A DNA stretch of 64,000 bases from Blautia coccoides (GTDB lineage: Bacteria > Bacillota > Clostridia > Lachnospirales > Lachnospiraceae): positions 2,111,001 through 2,175,000 of the forward strand of contig NZ_CP136422.1 of the NCBI RefSeq assembly GCF_034355335.1, in the 5' to 3' direction. Both the position numbers and the translations under genes were made by a program. Shown here one piece after another: positions 8,681 to 18,076 of the stretch. How positions within the stretch are numbered: position 1 is the first letter of the stretch; the number at the start of each line of letters is the position of its first letter. The notes below the pieces were generated by a model. That model had not been told where the DNA came from, made no database searches, and worked only from the letters and a program-made list of their open reading frames with translations.

Positions 8681-10024
8681 TCAAACTATCTGATCCATAT
8701 TTTTTGAAAGGAACTTCTTTCTTAGAATATGTATGGTGTAAAGCACTAATAAGACACCCCAGGAACCCGCCTCGGCATATGCAATGATCATATTTCCGCA
8801 AATCCCAACAAAAGCATAAGAAAATATGATCCGTGAAATCAAGGAAATGATACCTGCAAAGCTGGAAAACAGTATATCTCCGATTCCTTCTATGTAGCCC
8901 CGTACCGATGCTGCAATGCCAAAAACAGCATAGAAAACGGCAATTGTCTGAAAATAATTCTTTCCAATCTCTGTTACCTCCGGACTTACTCCAAACATAG
9001 CGATCAGATATCCGCCGGTCTCCACGATCAGCCACGTCAACAATAAGGAAATACAAAACATCATGGAAGTGCCAACGCAGACGATTTTGGGAATCTGCTT
9101 TTTTCTTCCTGCGCCATAATTCTGTGCCACAATTGTAGAGATTCCGGAACCAAGATTAACGATTGGCAGAAGCACCATAGTATCCACCCGATATGCTGTG
9201 GTGATCGCTGCAACTGTCTGTGTTCCAAATCCGTTCATGAAATTTTGTAATATAAGCCCTCCCAGTGATGTGATGCTGGATTGGATCATAGGAGGGATTC
9301 CTAAACGAAGCCCCTCTTTCAAAACGGAGTGATCCAGTGCCCACTTCTTTACAGAAAAACGCAGGCAGGAATGCTTCTTTATACTATATAGAATGATAAA
9401 TATTGTCATAAAAGCCTGTGATATCACAGTCGCAATTGCCGCGCCCACAACACCCCAGTGCCAGACACTTACAAAAACAAGGTCCAGTATTATATTTACA
9501 ACAGATGAAAATAAAACAGACACAAAAGGTGCACGGCTGTTTCCGATTCCGCGAAGCGCTGAGGAATAGACGTTATATACAGCAAGAAAAGGGATTCCGA
9601 TCAGTATTATCTGCAGATAATCTTTTGCCATATAAATCGTATCCGGTGTTGTATTCATGATACGAAGCAGAGGATACGCGCCGGCAATACCGATCAGTGA
9701 AATGAGCAAAAAAATACCGCCTAGGATAACAGAAAACACGGAAAGTATTTTGGTAATGTGGGCTTTTTTGCCTGCGCCGTACTTTTGCGCAAACAAAATA
9801 CAAAGTCCAAGGGTAAATCCCGTAATAGCATTGAGAAATAAATCAACAATGGTACCTGTGGAACCAATAGCCGCGAGAGCTTTTTCTCCCGCTACATTTC
9901 CCACGATAAATGCATCAACCCAGTTATAGAGCTGCTGCAGTATACTGCTTAAAATAAGAGGCACACAAAATCTGATCAATGTGATTGCTGTATTTTCTGT
10001 TTTACTTTTCTCTCTGTTCCTCAT
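8681..10024 (-). CDS. MATE-family multidrug efflux transporter
   Basis: 447-residue integral membrane cation antiporter with about 12 hydrophobic segments and the two-fold MATE pattern, beginning LIRFCVPLILSSILQQLYNWVDAFIVG and containing the family-typical NIILDLVF and AVFGIAASVRGYIEGIGD blocks. I chose the ATG at 10024 (MRNREKSK) over in-frame ATGs up to 10204 because GGGGGAAT precedes it and the length then matches the family. Export of drugs or metabolites is expected; the substrate is unknown. A terminator-like leader precedes the gene. Confidence 0.92.
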   Translation of the reverse strand: MRNREKSKTENTAITLIRFCVPLILSSILQQLYNWVDAFIVGNVAGEKALAAIGSTGTIVDLFLNAITGFTLGLCILFAQKYGAGKKAHITKILSVFSVILGGIFLLISLIGIAGAYPLLRIMNTTPDTIYMAKDYLQIILIGIPFLAVYNVYSSALRGIGNSRAPFVSVLFSSVVNIILDLVFVSVWHWGVVGAAIATVISQAFMTIFIILYSIKKHSCLRFSVKKWALDHSVLKEGLRLGIPPMIQSSITSLGGLILQNFMNGFGTQTVAAITTAYRVDTMVLLPIVNLGSGISTIVAQNYGAGRKKQIPKIVCVGTSMMFCISLLLTWLIVETGGYLIAMFGVSPEVTEIGKNYFQTIAVFYAVFGIAASVRGYIEGIGDILFSSFAGIISLISRIIFSYAFVGICGNMIIAYAEAGSWGVLLVLYTIHILRKKFLSKNMDQIV

Positions 10025-10047
10025 CAAACATTCCCCCAAAACAAAAA

Positions 10048-10076
10048 CCGTATACAAGATATAGCCTTGTATACGG
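10048..10076 (-). promoter_or_regulatory. terminator-like leader (possible attenuator) of the MATE gene
   Basis: Perfect 11-bp hairpin CCGTATACAAG / CTTGTATACGG with a 7-nt loop, followed on the minus strand by TTTTTGTTTT and then directly by the MATE ribosome binding site GGGGGAAT. It lies downstream of the predicted promoter, so transcription of the pump would need read-through. It might instead end transcription of the upstream BclA-C-like gene, but that gene stops about 180 bases earlier. Confidence 0.5.
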
Positions 10077-10101
10077 TAGGTGCTCACCCGGTATTTCATA
10101 A

Positions 10102-10130
10102 AGTATATCAAATTGTCCATATATTTACAA
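10102..10130 (-). promoter_or_regulatory. sigma-A promoter for MATE gene
   Basis: On the minus strand TTGTAA - 17 bp - TATACT, a near-consensus vegetative promoter whose start point would lie about 25 bases before the leader hairpin. Confidence 0.6.
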
Positions 10131-10257
10131 TATAAAAATAGTAAGTCCGGGTGCCGGACAGAGTACAGGGTGTTTTTCTGCTTTTGATAGGCAGTGCACC
10201 TCATTTGTCCATTTAAACTCCTTTGCCCTATTGTGCCGGCGGCAGATTTGGGAGCTT

Positions 10258-10749
10258 TCAGGAATTTTGTATGGAGACATCCGGCCGGACAGTGCTGCAG
10301 TTTTTAATCTTATGAAGCATAGTCACAGACACAGCGCCGGATATATCAATATTTTTAACCTTATCCGGATACGTCAGATTAAAAGAAACATTTGCGCTGT
10401 CTCCCATTACTGGAACCGTAAAACTACCGGAGGCTGAAGTATTACGTGATGCGGAACCAGTGGGGGCAAAAAAGGAATACAACAGTTTAAGGACCCCATT
10501 GATTTTTGGAGTGATCTGCATAAAACTGTCTGTTTCCGGCGTAGCCAGAAATATAAAATCTATAAGATAAAGATATCCCGGTTCAAGAAATATTTTCGTG
10601 TCCGATAAAGAAATCCGTTTACCTTCCTGAAACAGTACAAACATTGGAAGGTCAGATCTGGACGGTGGATTAGCTTGTATGGCATATTGTGCGTAGGAAT
10701 AGGATTCACAAGGCTTTATACAACCACAAGGACAGTCATAAAAATTCAT
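10258..10749 (-). CDS. TNF/BclA-C-like domain protein
   Basis: 163-residue protein with a Cys-rich start (DCPCGCIKPC) then a beta-rich region: YAQYAIQANPP, GKRISLSDTKIFLEPGYLYLIDFIFLA, a middle loop, and an alternating-hydrophobic tail (VSFNLTYPDKVKNIDISGAVSVTML). This pattern resembles the C-terminal jelly-roll domain of the exosporium protein BclA and related spore or surface trimers, but the Gly-X-Y collagen repeat is absent. A surface or spore-coat role is inference. A weak ribosome binding site AAGGAAAAAAG precedes the ATG. Confidence 0.5.
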   Translation of the reverse strand: MNFYDCPCGCIKPCESYSYAQYAIQANPPSRSDLPMFVLFQEGKRISLSDTKIFLEPGYLYLIDFIFLATPETDSFMQITPKINGVLKLLYSFFAPTGSASRNTSASGSFTVPVMGDSANVSFNLTYPDKVKNIDISGAVSVTMLHKIKNCSTVRPDVSIQNS

Positions 10750-11300
10750 ATGATTATTTCTTTTTTCCTTTTTATATATAGTTTATGATTTGTAAAAGAA
10801 TAGTGCTACAGGTGGGCAGTATTTTAGTGATACAAATATGTAAGGATTTTGATTTAAGAGATTATTAATATTCATACAGTTCTTTTTACTTTAAAATAAA
10901 TTCTGCGCACAGAGATATCTCTCTATGCAGGGTGGATGATGAAGCCATCAGCCTCAAAGGGCTGGAAATTGCTTATTTCCAGAAGAAATGGGGGACTTTT
11001 AAAATACGGCCGGATTTTGTATATGGGGATTGTAAATTTTATTATATAATTGCAGCAGCGTTTTATATCTGATATACTGTAATCAATGATTTTCTAAAAG
11101 AATCTTTTTTGTAACTGTGAGGGTACTGAACAGTTATCTTTTTTCTATTTTCATCAAATCGGCAGTATCTGCCGGAATTCTCAGAGTAAAACAGTTAAAT
11201 AAGTAAAGTATAGAAGCAGCAAGTTGTGGTACAGGTTTATTTCTGATATAATATTTACAGATTCCTGAGGCTTATAGCTGCTTCGGAAAGTTGAGGCAGG
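10750..11300. other. 551-bp noncoding region with consecutive hairpins
   Basis: No gene recognised. Between 10903 and 10982 three hairpins follow each other: CTGC...GCAG enclosing the palindrome AGAGATATCTCT; CAGCC/GGCTG (10949-10953 with 10960-10964); and CTGGAAAT/ATTTCCAG (10962-10969 with 10975-10982). The second and third share CTG and so compete. A promoter for the next gene lies near the right end; the rest shows nothing else. Confidence 0.45.
11224..11252 (+). promoter_or_regulatory. sigma-A promoter for Rpn-family gene
   Basis: TTGTGG - 17 bp - TATAAT, with the start point about 40 bases before the ATG at 11301. Confidence 0.6.
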
Positions 11301-12245
11301 ATGAACAGAAACAGAAGAAAAAGTAAAAGCAGAGCGCTCAGAAAGAAACAGGTAAACAGAAATTACAAGGATAGTCTGTTCCGTATGATATTCGGAAACA
11401 GAAAAGCTGCACTGGAACTTTATAATGCCATCAATCATTCCAATTATCAAAATCCTGAGCAATTGGAGATCACCACGATTGAAGGGGCTATTTATATGGG
11501 AGTCAAGAACGACCTATCCTTTTTGATCGACAGTGTGATGAATTTATATGAAGCCCAATCTACCAGAAATCCCAATATGCCTCTGCGGGGCTTGATATAT
11601 TTTGCAAGGGTATATCAGGGATATGTGGAAAAAAGAGAACTTGATATTTATTCCGGAAGTCGTATAAAAATCCCGTTGCCGCAGTATATTGTGTTTTACA
11701 ATGGTTTGCAGGAAGAACCGGATCGCCGGGAGTACCGACTCAGTGACGCATTTGAGAGGAAGCAGGACAGCTATTGCCTGGAATGTGTGGCTACGGTCCT
11801 GAACATCAATACAGGACATAACCGGCAGTTAATGGAAAACTGCAGTCTGCTGTGGCAATATGCATTCTTTGTGTCAAAGGTACGGCTGTATCTGGAAAGG
11901 TATCCTGAGAATTTAGAAGGTGCGGTGGACATGGCGGTGGAAGAATGCATTGAGGAAGATATTCTTGCGGATTTCCTGAAGAAACAGCGAGGAGAGGTGA
12001 AGGATGTGATATTGACAGAATATAATGCAGAGCGTCATATTAGAAATGAGAAAAAACTAAGTTATGAAGAAGGGGTCAAAGAGGGGATAGAAAAAGGATT
12101 AGAACAAGGGATAAAAGCATTTATTGCTGAAAAAGAAGAAGAGAATGCAGATAAAAATATTATCATAGAAAAAATGCAGAGGCACTTTCTGCTGGATAAA
12201 GACAGAGCAGAGCACTATTATAAAAGATTTACCAATAAGATATAA
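11301..12245 (+). CDS. Rpn-family (PD-(D/E)XK) recombination-promoting nuclease-like protein
   Basis: 314-residue protein of the Rpn/YhgA-like family, often annotated as putative transposase. The nuclease core shows DSLFRMIFGNRK near the N terminus, then the Asp of SFLIDSVMNLYEAQS with the E-x-Q catalytic variant, and RGLIYFARVYQGY. The tail is a charged helical segment with repeated EGVKEGIEKGLEQGIKA, typical of the family. Known Rpn proteins act as DNA endonucleases in phage defence or recombination; here there is no partner gene, so the role is open. A terminator follows. Confidence 0.8.
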   Translation: MNRNRRKSKSRALRKKQVNRNYKDSLFRMIFGNRKAALELYNAINHSNYQNPEQLEITTIEGAIYMGVKNDLSFLIDSVMNLYEAQSTRNPNMPLRGLIYFARVYQGYVEKRELDIYSGSRIKIPLPQYIVFYNGLQEEPDRREYRLSDAFERKQDSYCLECVATVLNINTGHNRQLMENCSLLWQYAFFVSKVRLYLERYPENLEGAVDMAVEECIEEDILADFLKKQRGEVKDVILTEYNAERHIRNEKKLSYEEGVKEGIEKGLEQGIKAFIAEKEEENADKNIIIEKMQRHFLLDKDRAEHYYKRFTNKI

Positions 12246-12288
12246 ATTCTTTTTTTAAAGTACAGAAAAAAATAAATATCATTTTCAT

Positions 12289-12324
12289 ATGCCCTCTGTC
12301 TTTTGACAGGGGGTATATTTTTAC
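12289..12324 (+). terminator. intrinsic terminator after Rpn gene
   Basis: ATGCCCTCTGTC pairs with GACAGGGGGTAT (12 bp with two G-U pairs) across a TTTT loop, followed by ATTTTTACC. No gene is seen between here and 12517. Confidence 0.75.
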
Positions 12325-12516
12325 CATACTGTCTGTTTACATGTGATTCCCACGGATGCAGGCCAAAAACAGGTAGACGAAAAATATAGGACAGAGATTG
12401 AGACTACCAAAACTCCGTTTTCCGGGGTATAATTAATTCATTGCACAAGGTGTATTCCTCTGCAGAGGGTTTGAAACTTATGATGAAACACACTCTAACA
12501 ATTACGGGGCGGAGAA

Positions 12517-13776
12517 ATGGAGAAGATTAAAATTTTTTTGGTGGATGATGAGGCGATCATCCTAAAGGGACTGGAGACTACATATTCCTGGGATAAAATG
12601 GGGGCAGTGGTAGTGGGTACATCACGAAATCCCAGGAAGGCCGTAGATGAAATTCTGGAAAAGCGGCCGGATATTGTCATAACAGATATCCGAATGAAGC
12701 AAATGACTGGTCTTGACCTGATTCAGGAGGTGAACGGGCGGGCTGAAAAGAAATGCTTATGGATTGTTATCAGCGCATACCGGGATTTTGAATATGCGCA
12801 GAAAGCATGTGAACTTGGGGCGTTTACATATCTTTTGAAACCCATAGAGGACAGTAAGCTGGAGGAGGCTGTTCAAAGCGCTGCAAAGACGATCCGGCAG
12901 ACAAGGAAGAGCAGCAGAATCCTTCAGGACTATGAACATTTCATAGAAAATAACAAAAAAGTTTTTGAGAATTATATGGTGGGGAAATTCAGCGGAGACC
13001 AGATAGACGAGGAAGAACTGCAGGAAGCGCTGGAACGCTTTGGTGGAAAAAATCGGGATGCTTTCTTTTACCGGGCTGTCTGTATGGACTTTGTGAGAGT
13101 CTTTGATGAGAAGAACAGACAGTCAGTGACTCAGGAAGAAATCGCCGGATTTTTAGAACATGATTTAGGGGAAGCTTACCAGTATTTTTATTTCCAGAAT
13201 GAGAGCGGCTACAGGATTATGATCTTATCAGCTTCTAGGGAAGAGTACCTGGTACTTCCAGTCTTAGAAAGAGAGATGGAGCTGCTGAAACAGAAGTTTT
13301 CTTTAGAGTTACGATATGGCATATCAGGAACAGGCAGAGGGATAAAGGGATTAAAGGAAGCCTATGTACAGGCAGTGGAAAATCTCGAACAGGCGGACGG
13401 TAAAAAGAGGGATATGACAGAATTGGACCAGATCCGCAGTCATGCCAGAACTTACATCAGTCAGGCTGTCAGCTATGTACAGGAGCATCTGGATGATGAA
13501 TTTTTAAGTGTAGGCATGGCGGCAAGAGAAGTGCATTTAAATCCGGTATACTTTGGCCGGCTTTTTGGGCAGAGTATGCAGCGCTCATTTAAACAATATC
13601 TGCTGGAAGAGAGGATCAGATTGGCCAAGAAACTCTTAAAGACAACGGATGACTCCATAACGGAAATCTGTGAGAAAGTTGGAATACCCAATCCTTCCTA
13701 TTTTACGCAGCAGTTTAAGAAACACGCGGGATGTCTGCCAACAGAGTACAGGAAGAAAATGTATGAAGAAAAGTAA
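12517..13776 (+). CDS. yesN: AraC-type response regulator (YesN-like)
   Basis: 419-residue regulator: N-terminal receiver with acidic pair DDE (10-12), phospho-acceptor Asp57 (VITDIRM), Ser86 and Lys108 (LLKPIED), a ~170-residue linker, and a C-terminal AraC double helix-turn-helix (about 315-415; YFGRLFGQSMQRSFKQYL and ITEICEKVGIPNPSYFTQQFKK). It overlaps the sensor kinase gene by 14 bases and stands before a sugar ABC operon, which it probably activates in response to an extracellular saccharide. Confidence 0.93.
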   Translation: MEKIKIFLVDDEAIILKGLETTYSWDKMGAVVVGTSRNPRKAVDEILEKRPDIVITDIRMKQMTGLDLIQEVNGRAEKKCLWIVISAYRDFEYAQKACELGAFTYLLKPIEDSKLEEAVQSAAKTIRQTRKSSRILQDYEHFIENNKKVFENYMVGKFSGDQIDEEELQEALERFGGKNRDAFFYRAVCMDFVRVFDEKNRQSVTQEEIAGFLEHDLGEAYQYFYFQNESGYRIMILSASREEYLVLPVLEREMELLKQKFSLELRYGISGTGRGIKGLKEAYVQAVENLEQADGKKRDMTELDQIRSHARTYISQAVSYVQEHLDDEFLSVGMAAREVHLNPVYFGRLFGQSMQRSFKQYLLEERIRLAKKLLKTTDDSITEICEKVGIPNPSYFTQQFKKHAGCLPTEYRKKMYEEK

Positions 13777-15598
13777 AAGGTTTTACGGAATTCGCAAAAA
13801 GCTGGTCATCTTTACAATTCTGGCAGCCATTCTGCCCCTTGGTATTATGGGGGTGGTCCTGGCCGGTTCCATAAACAGAAATGTGACGGACTTAAACCTG
13901 GAGAATTATTCCCACAGCAACAGCAAAATGATCGGAAATTATCAGATGATGGTACAGGGGTTTGATGAACTGACCAGAAATTATATCACCAATTCCTATA
14001 TCCAGAAATCCCTGGAGAGGAAAGAACTGCTGCCTCAGGACAAAGCATATGTAAACAGAAGTCTCTGGTATTCTAACAATCAATATGCGGAATACGGGAT
14101 ATTTCTAGACAACAAAGGAAATGAATACTTTGCAAATAAAGTGATCACAGACGTAAATCCGGAAGATATCCTGTCCACAGAGCTGAGCAGGGCACTTGCT
14201 GATAATTATTCCCTGACCAGAATTATGTACAGTACAGTTCTGATAAACGGACAGAAGGACTCAGGAATATTTCTAGTCCGCAATATCCGGCATATGGAAC
14301 AAAATGTAAGTCCGGGAATTCTGATCATCAAACTGAACCAGGATTTCTATAACAATATATTTTTTGATGTGAACCAGAAATCCCCTGCGGTATATGCAAT
14401 GGCTACTATGGAGGGGGAAATATGCTGCCAGACAGGGGGAGTGGAACAGGATGGAGAAATCAGCATAGAAATTTTGCGTAAGGCAAAAGAAAAACTGCCC
14501 CGGGAAGCAGATGAGGTGGTCCACTTTGCTGCGGACAGCCAGATTTGTTTTGTCAATACGGATAAGGATCAGGATTTTATTTTTCTTTCAGTGGTTCCAA
14601 AATCCGTAATTCAGGCTCCGGCTGTTAGCTTTTTGAAAAGTTTAGGAGTGACAATGATGGTATCCGTTATTCTCTGCATTGTCATATCTGCATTTGTATC
14701 ACATCCATTCAGAAAAGCGATTTCCGGTATCAGCCGGATCATGAGTAATTTTGATGGGGAGAGTCTAAATCAGGAGATACAGATCAGTACCAATACAGAA
14801 CTGGACCAAGTGGCAGTTTCTTATAATAAAATGCTCAAGCATATAGGAAGTCTGATGGAGGAAGTGAAAAAAGAACAGGAAGAAATACGTATCAATGAAT
14901 ACAATTCCCTTGTCTATCAGATCAACCCACATTTTCTTTATAATACACTGGATAATATCCATATGCTGGCGAGGATGGATGGGGATGAGATAATGGTACG
15001 GCTGATCCAGTCATTGTCCAATATGCTGCGTATCAGTATCAGCAAAGGGGAAAATGATGTGCCGCTGAGAAAGGAACTGGAACATGTTAGGTGCTATCTG
15101 GACATAGAGCAGATTAGAAATGAGAACCTGTTTGAGTATGAGATTGAAGCAGATGAGGCTGTACAACAGGGGGTGATCCCAAAGATCATTCTTCAGCCTG
15201 TTGTGGAAAACAGCATTAAATACGGCTTTGCCCATATGGATGACGGCGGAAAAATAAAGGTGACGGCCAGGAGCATGGAAGGCTTTATAGAACTGTGTGT
15301 TAAAAATAATGGAAGTGTTATAGAGACTGAAGTTCTGGAAAAACTTAATCAGATGCAGTATCAGGGAATGGAGCAGATAAGAAAGACGTTTCCCCAGAAA
15401 AGAGGCGGATATGGTATATCGAATGTGGTATGCAGACTCTGCCTGCGGTATGGAGACAAATTCAGGATCTCTTATAAAAGTACAAAGGAGACGGGGACAG
15501 TCTGCATGATTCGCCTTCCCATAGAAAAGGGGTCTGACTGCATCCATGAACCGTTATGCCAAAGTATATTTGGAGATACAAAACAATTAGAAAAATAA
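13763..15598 (+). CDS. yesM: sensor histidine kinase (YesM-like)
   Basis: 611-residue membrane kinase partner of the preceding regulator. Membrane segment 1 at about 13-34, a ~260-residue extracytoplasmic sensor, membrane segment 2 near 295-315, HAMP, then the His_kinase domain with phospho-acceptor His390 in INPHFLYNTLDNI and an ATPase domain with N-box VVENSIKYGF (480-489) and the glycine motif GGYGISNV. The ATG at 13763 has AGGAAG upstream and lies inside the end of the regulator gene, indicating coupled translation. Ligand likely a sugar taken up by the downstream importer. Confidence 0.93.
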   Translation: MKKSKRFYGIRKKLVIFTILAAILPLGIMGVVLAGSINRNVTDLNLENYSHSNSKMIGNYQMMVQGFDELTRNYITNSYIQKSLERKELLPQDKAYVNRSLWYSNNQYAEYGIFLDNKGNEYFANKVITDVNPEDILSTELSRALADNYSLTRIMYSTVLINGQKDSGIFLVRNIRHMEQNVSPGILIIKLNQDFYNNIFFDVNQKSPAVYAMATMEGEICCQTGGVEQDGEISIEILRKAKEKLPREADEVVHFAADSQICFVNTDKDQDFIFLSVVPKSVIQAPAVSFLKSLGVTMMVSVILCIVISAFVSHPFRKAISGISRIMSNFDGESLNQEIQISTNTELDQVAVSYNKMLKHIGSLMEEVKKEQEEIRINEYNSLVYQINPHFLYNTLDNIHMLARMDGDEIMVRLIQSLSNMLRISISKGENDVPLRKELEHVRCYLDIEQIRNENLFEYEIEADEAVQQGVIPKIILQPVVENSIKYGFAHMDDGGKIKVTARSMEGFIELCVKNNGSVIETEVLEKLNQMQYQGMEQIRKTFPQKRGGYGISNVVCRLCLRYGDKFRISYKSTKETGTVCMIRLPIEKGSDCIHEPLCQSIFGDTKQLEK

Positions 15599-15606
15599 AT
15601 AAGTGA

Positions 15607-15644
15607 GGTGCAGGGCAAAGTGCTGTTTGTTCTGCGCCTTTTTT
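15607..15644 (+). terminator. intrinsic terminator after yesM
   Basis: GGTGCAG / CTGCGCC stem (one G-U-type pair) around an 18-nt loop followed by six T, separating the two-component operon from the transporter operon. Confidence 0.65.
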
Positions 15645-15759
15645 GCGGTAAACACACAAAATGACAGTAGAACTCTGTTTTGTATGGGTAAATAAAATTA
15701 AAATGTATAGAAAACAACAATACAGATATATTTTTTTGTATATATTGAAGGCCGAAGAT

Positions 15760-15768
15760 TGCTATAAT
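15760..15768 (+). promoter_or_regulatory. extended -10 promoter of the sugar ABC operon
   Basis: TGCTATAAT is an extended -10 element; no good -35 at 17 bp is visible, as expected for an activator-dependent promoter under the YesN-like regulator. The binding-protein gene starts 33 bases downstream with AAAAGGGGG as ribosome binding site. Confidence 0.5.
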
Positions 15769-15800
15769 ACAGTCATCAAAAGAAAAGGGGGTTCCTGTTA

Positions 15801-17177
15801 ATGAAAAGGAAAAATATGATGAGGATTTTAAGTTTGGCCGCAGCATTTATGCTGGCCGGATGCGGAGGAGGAAACAGCAAAGACAATACTCAGGATACCG
15901 GGGAAGGTAAGGATTCTGTTTCTGAAAGTCAGACATCAGGCGAAGGTGAAGAGGAAGTGAAAATTCCAATTATTATCACAACCGGCGCCAATGACGCTAT
16001 GGACATTCAGATGAAAGAGGTAGTGGAAGACTTTAATGAGGAGTACAAAGGAAAATATCAGATGGATGTGGAATATCTTGCAGGAGCATCTGATGACTAT
16101 CGTTCAAAACTGAAAATGCTGAATGCTTCTAATTCTCTGCCGGCATTGATTCAGGTTGGGCCGGAACCAGCATTTTATGATTTGCTTGTGGAAAATGGCA
16201 GATTGGTGGATGTGGCACCTTACCTGGAAGCGGATCAGGAATGGAAGGGGCAGTTGATGCCTCAGGGAATCGAAGCCTTTACAAGAGATGACGGTAAAAT
16301 GTATCTGATTCCAAGTGCGGGTCTTCAGCTCTCAGGATTTTACTATAATAAAGAGCTGTTTGAACAGGCAGGTATCGAGACATTCCCTGAGACCTGGGAG
16401 GATTTTTGGAAGGCTTGTGAACAGTTAAAAGAAGCGGGAATACCGGCATTGTCCCTCCATACCACAGAGACAGCCTGGTGTCCCATGCTTCTCGCCACTG
16501 CTTATCTGGGAGGAACAGAGGAAGGGCAGAAGTTTATGGCACAGCAGTTCCCGGATAATTTTGATACTCCGGAATTTAAGGAAGCAGTGGAGGTTCTAAA
16601 AAGACAGTTTGATTACACCACATCTGATGCGGTGGGCGGAACTTATGCACTGGCAGCAAATAATTTCTTTAGCGGAAATACAGCAATGATAGCCAACGGT
16701 CCATGGATGATGTCAAGTCTAACGGACCCGGATTATGCCTCTGAGGGATTCGCGGATAAAGTAGGCTATGCAAAGTACCCGGGGGATGTAATGATTGGTT
16801 CTATGGAGCAGTCAAGCTGGTGTATTACCACGGATTACGGCCAGGATGTCATTGACGGTGCAGTTGAATTTATGAAATTTTATACAAAACCAGTATATAG
16901 TTCCAAAAGAGCGGTTGAGGCAGGGGAATTGTCTTCTGTAGTGGATTTCCCACAGGACGAATATGATAAGATGATTCCTCCTATGAAAAATTGTGTAGAT
17001 GCCTCCTCCGATGTGAGTATTGTTCTGCCAAGCTATCAGACAAAATGGGACCCTGTTTCCCAGAATGATGTATTTGGAAGGGAAATTCCAAATCTGGTAT
17101 CAGGCAGCATTACTGTGGAAGAGTTTATCCAGATGATGAATGAAGGTGCTGCACAGTATAAACAGGATATAGAATAG
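15801..17177 (+). CDS. ABC sugar-binding lipoprotein (family 1 extracellular solute-binding protein)
   Basis: 458-residue surface lipoprotein: signal peptide with lipobox LAGC, acylated Cys21, a Gly/Ser/Glu-rich linker to about 50, then a MalE/UgpB-type fold (IIITTGANDAM..., FYYNKELFEQAGIETFPETWEDF, NFFSGNTAMIANGPWM). First gene of the transport operon and the substrate-determining part. The carbohydrate cannot be named from sequence. Confidence 0.93.
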   Translation: MKRKNMMRILSLAAAFMLAGCGGGNSKDNTQDTGEGKDSVSESQTSGEGEEEVKIPIIITTGANDAMDIQMKEVVEDFNEEYKGKYQMDVEYLAGASDDYRSKLKMLNASNSLPALIQVGPEPAFYDLLVENGRLVDVAPYLEADQEWKGQLMPQGIEAFTRDDGKMYLIPSAGLQLSGFYYNKELFEQAGIETFPETWEDFWKACEQLKEAGIPALSLHTTETAWCPMLLATAYLGGTEEGQKFMAQQFPDNFDTPEFKEAVEVLKRQFDYTTSDAVGGTYALAANNFFSGNTAMIANGPWMMSSLTDPDYASEGFADKVGYAKYPGDVMIGSMEQSSWCITTDYGQDVIDGAVEFMKFYTKPVYSSKRAVEAGELSSVVDFPQDEYDKMIPPMKNCVDASSDVSIVLPSYQTKWDPVSQNDVFGREIPNLVSGSITVEEFIQMMNEGAAQYKQDIE

Positions 17178-17193
17178 ACAGCGGGTGATTGAG

Positions 17194-18063
17194 ATGAAAC
17201 AGAAAAATAAAGTCTGGATCGTTATTTTTTTGGCTCCTACACTGGTAATGTTTGCTCTGGTCTATCTTGGGCCTATGATTCTGGCTCTGGTGTCCAGTTT
17301 TACCAAATGGGACGGAATGCAGAGTATGCGTTTTATCGGTCTGGAAAACTATGTAAAGATTTTCAGGGATTCCGTGTTTCATGCATCTCTTTGGCATACT
17401 CTGTTCTGGGCATTTTTGGCTGTGGCTGTGCATGTTCCTTTCGGTGTATTAGTGGCGCTCGTCTTAAAAAGAAAGAGGAGAGGCTGGAGATTTACCAGGT
17501 CGGTATTCATGCTTCCTAATATTATTTCAAGATCTGCGCTGGCGCTGATGTTTGTATTTATCTATAAGCCGGATATGGGAATCCTGAATATGCTGTTAAA
17601 AAGTGTAGGATTAGAACATTTGACCAGAAACTGGCTGGTGGATTCTCAAACAGCATTTTTAAGTGTCACAAATATCTGGCTTTGGTATGCTGCGGTTATC
17701 ACGTTGATCGTTTTGGCGGAACTCAGCTCTATTTCTTCGGAAATAGAGGACGCCGCCAGGATTGACGGAGCAACAGCAAAACAGGTGGATTGGTATATAT
17801 ACCTTCCTCTGCTTAGACGAGCGATCGGAACAGGTGCGATCGTGGCGGTCACATCTGTGTTCAAAGAATTTGAGTCTATTTATATGACTACAAATGGAGG
17901 TCCGGGGGATTCCAGTATGACGATTTCTGTCATGATGGTGAACAAGATCATTCAGAGTAATCAGTATGGTTATGCTAATACACTTGGAATTCTTTTACTG
18001 GTCCTGGGGATTGTTGTTATGTTGCTCTGTAATAAATTGTTTCGTATGGACAGTGCAGATTGA
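17194..18063 (+). CDS. sugar ABC transporter permease (MalF/UgpA type)
   Basis: 289-residue permease with six membrane segments and the EAA loop EIEDAARIDGATAKQVDWYIYLPLL that contacts the ATPase. The ATG at 17194 is favoured over the GTG at 17185 because GGGTGA then sits at normal distance. No ATPase gene is in the operon; such importers in Firmicutes usually share a MsmX-type ATPase encoded elsewhere. Confidence 0.92.
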   Translation: MKQKNKVWIVIFLAPTLVMFALVYLGPMILALVSSFTKWDGMQSMRFIGLENYVKIFRDSVFHASLWHTLFWAFLAVAVHVPFGVLVALVLKRKRRGWRFTRSVFMLPNIISRSALALMFVFIYKPDMGILNMLLKSVGLEHLTRNWLVDSQTAFLSVTNIWLWYAAVITLIVLAELSSISSEIEDAARIDGATAKQVDWYIYLPLLRRAIGTGAIVAVTSVFKEFESIYMTTNGGPGDSSMTISVMMVNKIIQSNQYGYANTLGILLLVLGIVVMLLCNKLFRMDSAD

Positions 18064-18076
18064 GAGGTGGAGAAGT

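Noticed and set aside
10903..11015. c-di-GMP or other known riboswitch
   Set aside because: Hairpins and GCAC/CAAAG fragments recall c-di-GMP-I, but the conserved core (GCAAAGCC, GAAA receptor) is not present.
11301..12245. Complete defence island around the Rpn nuclease
   Set aside because: No partner defence genes on either side; a single Rpn gene is common in these genomes.
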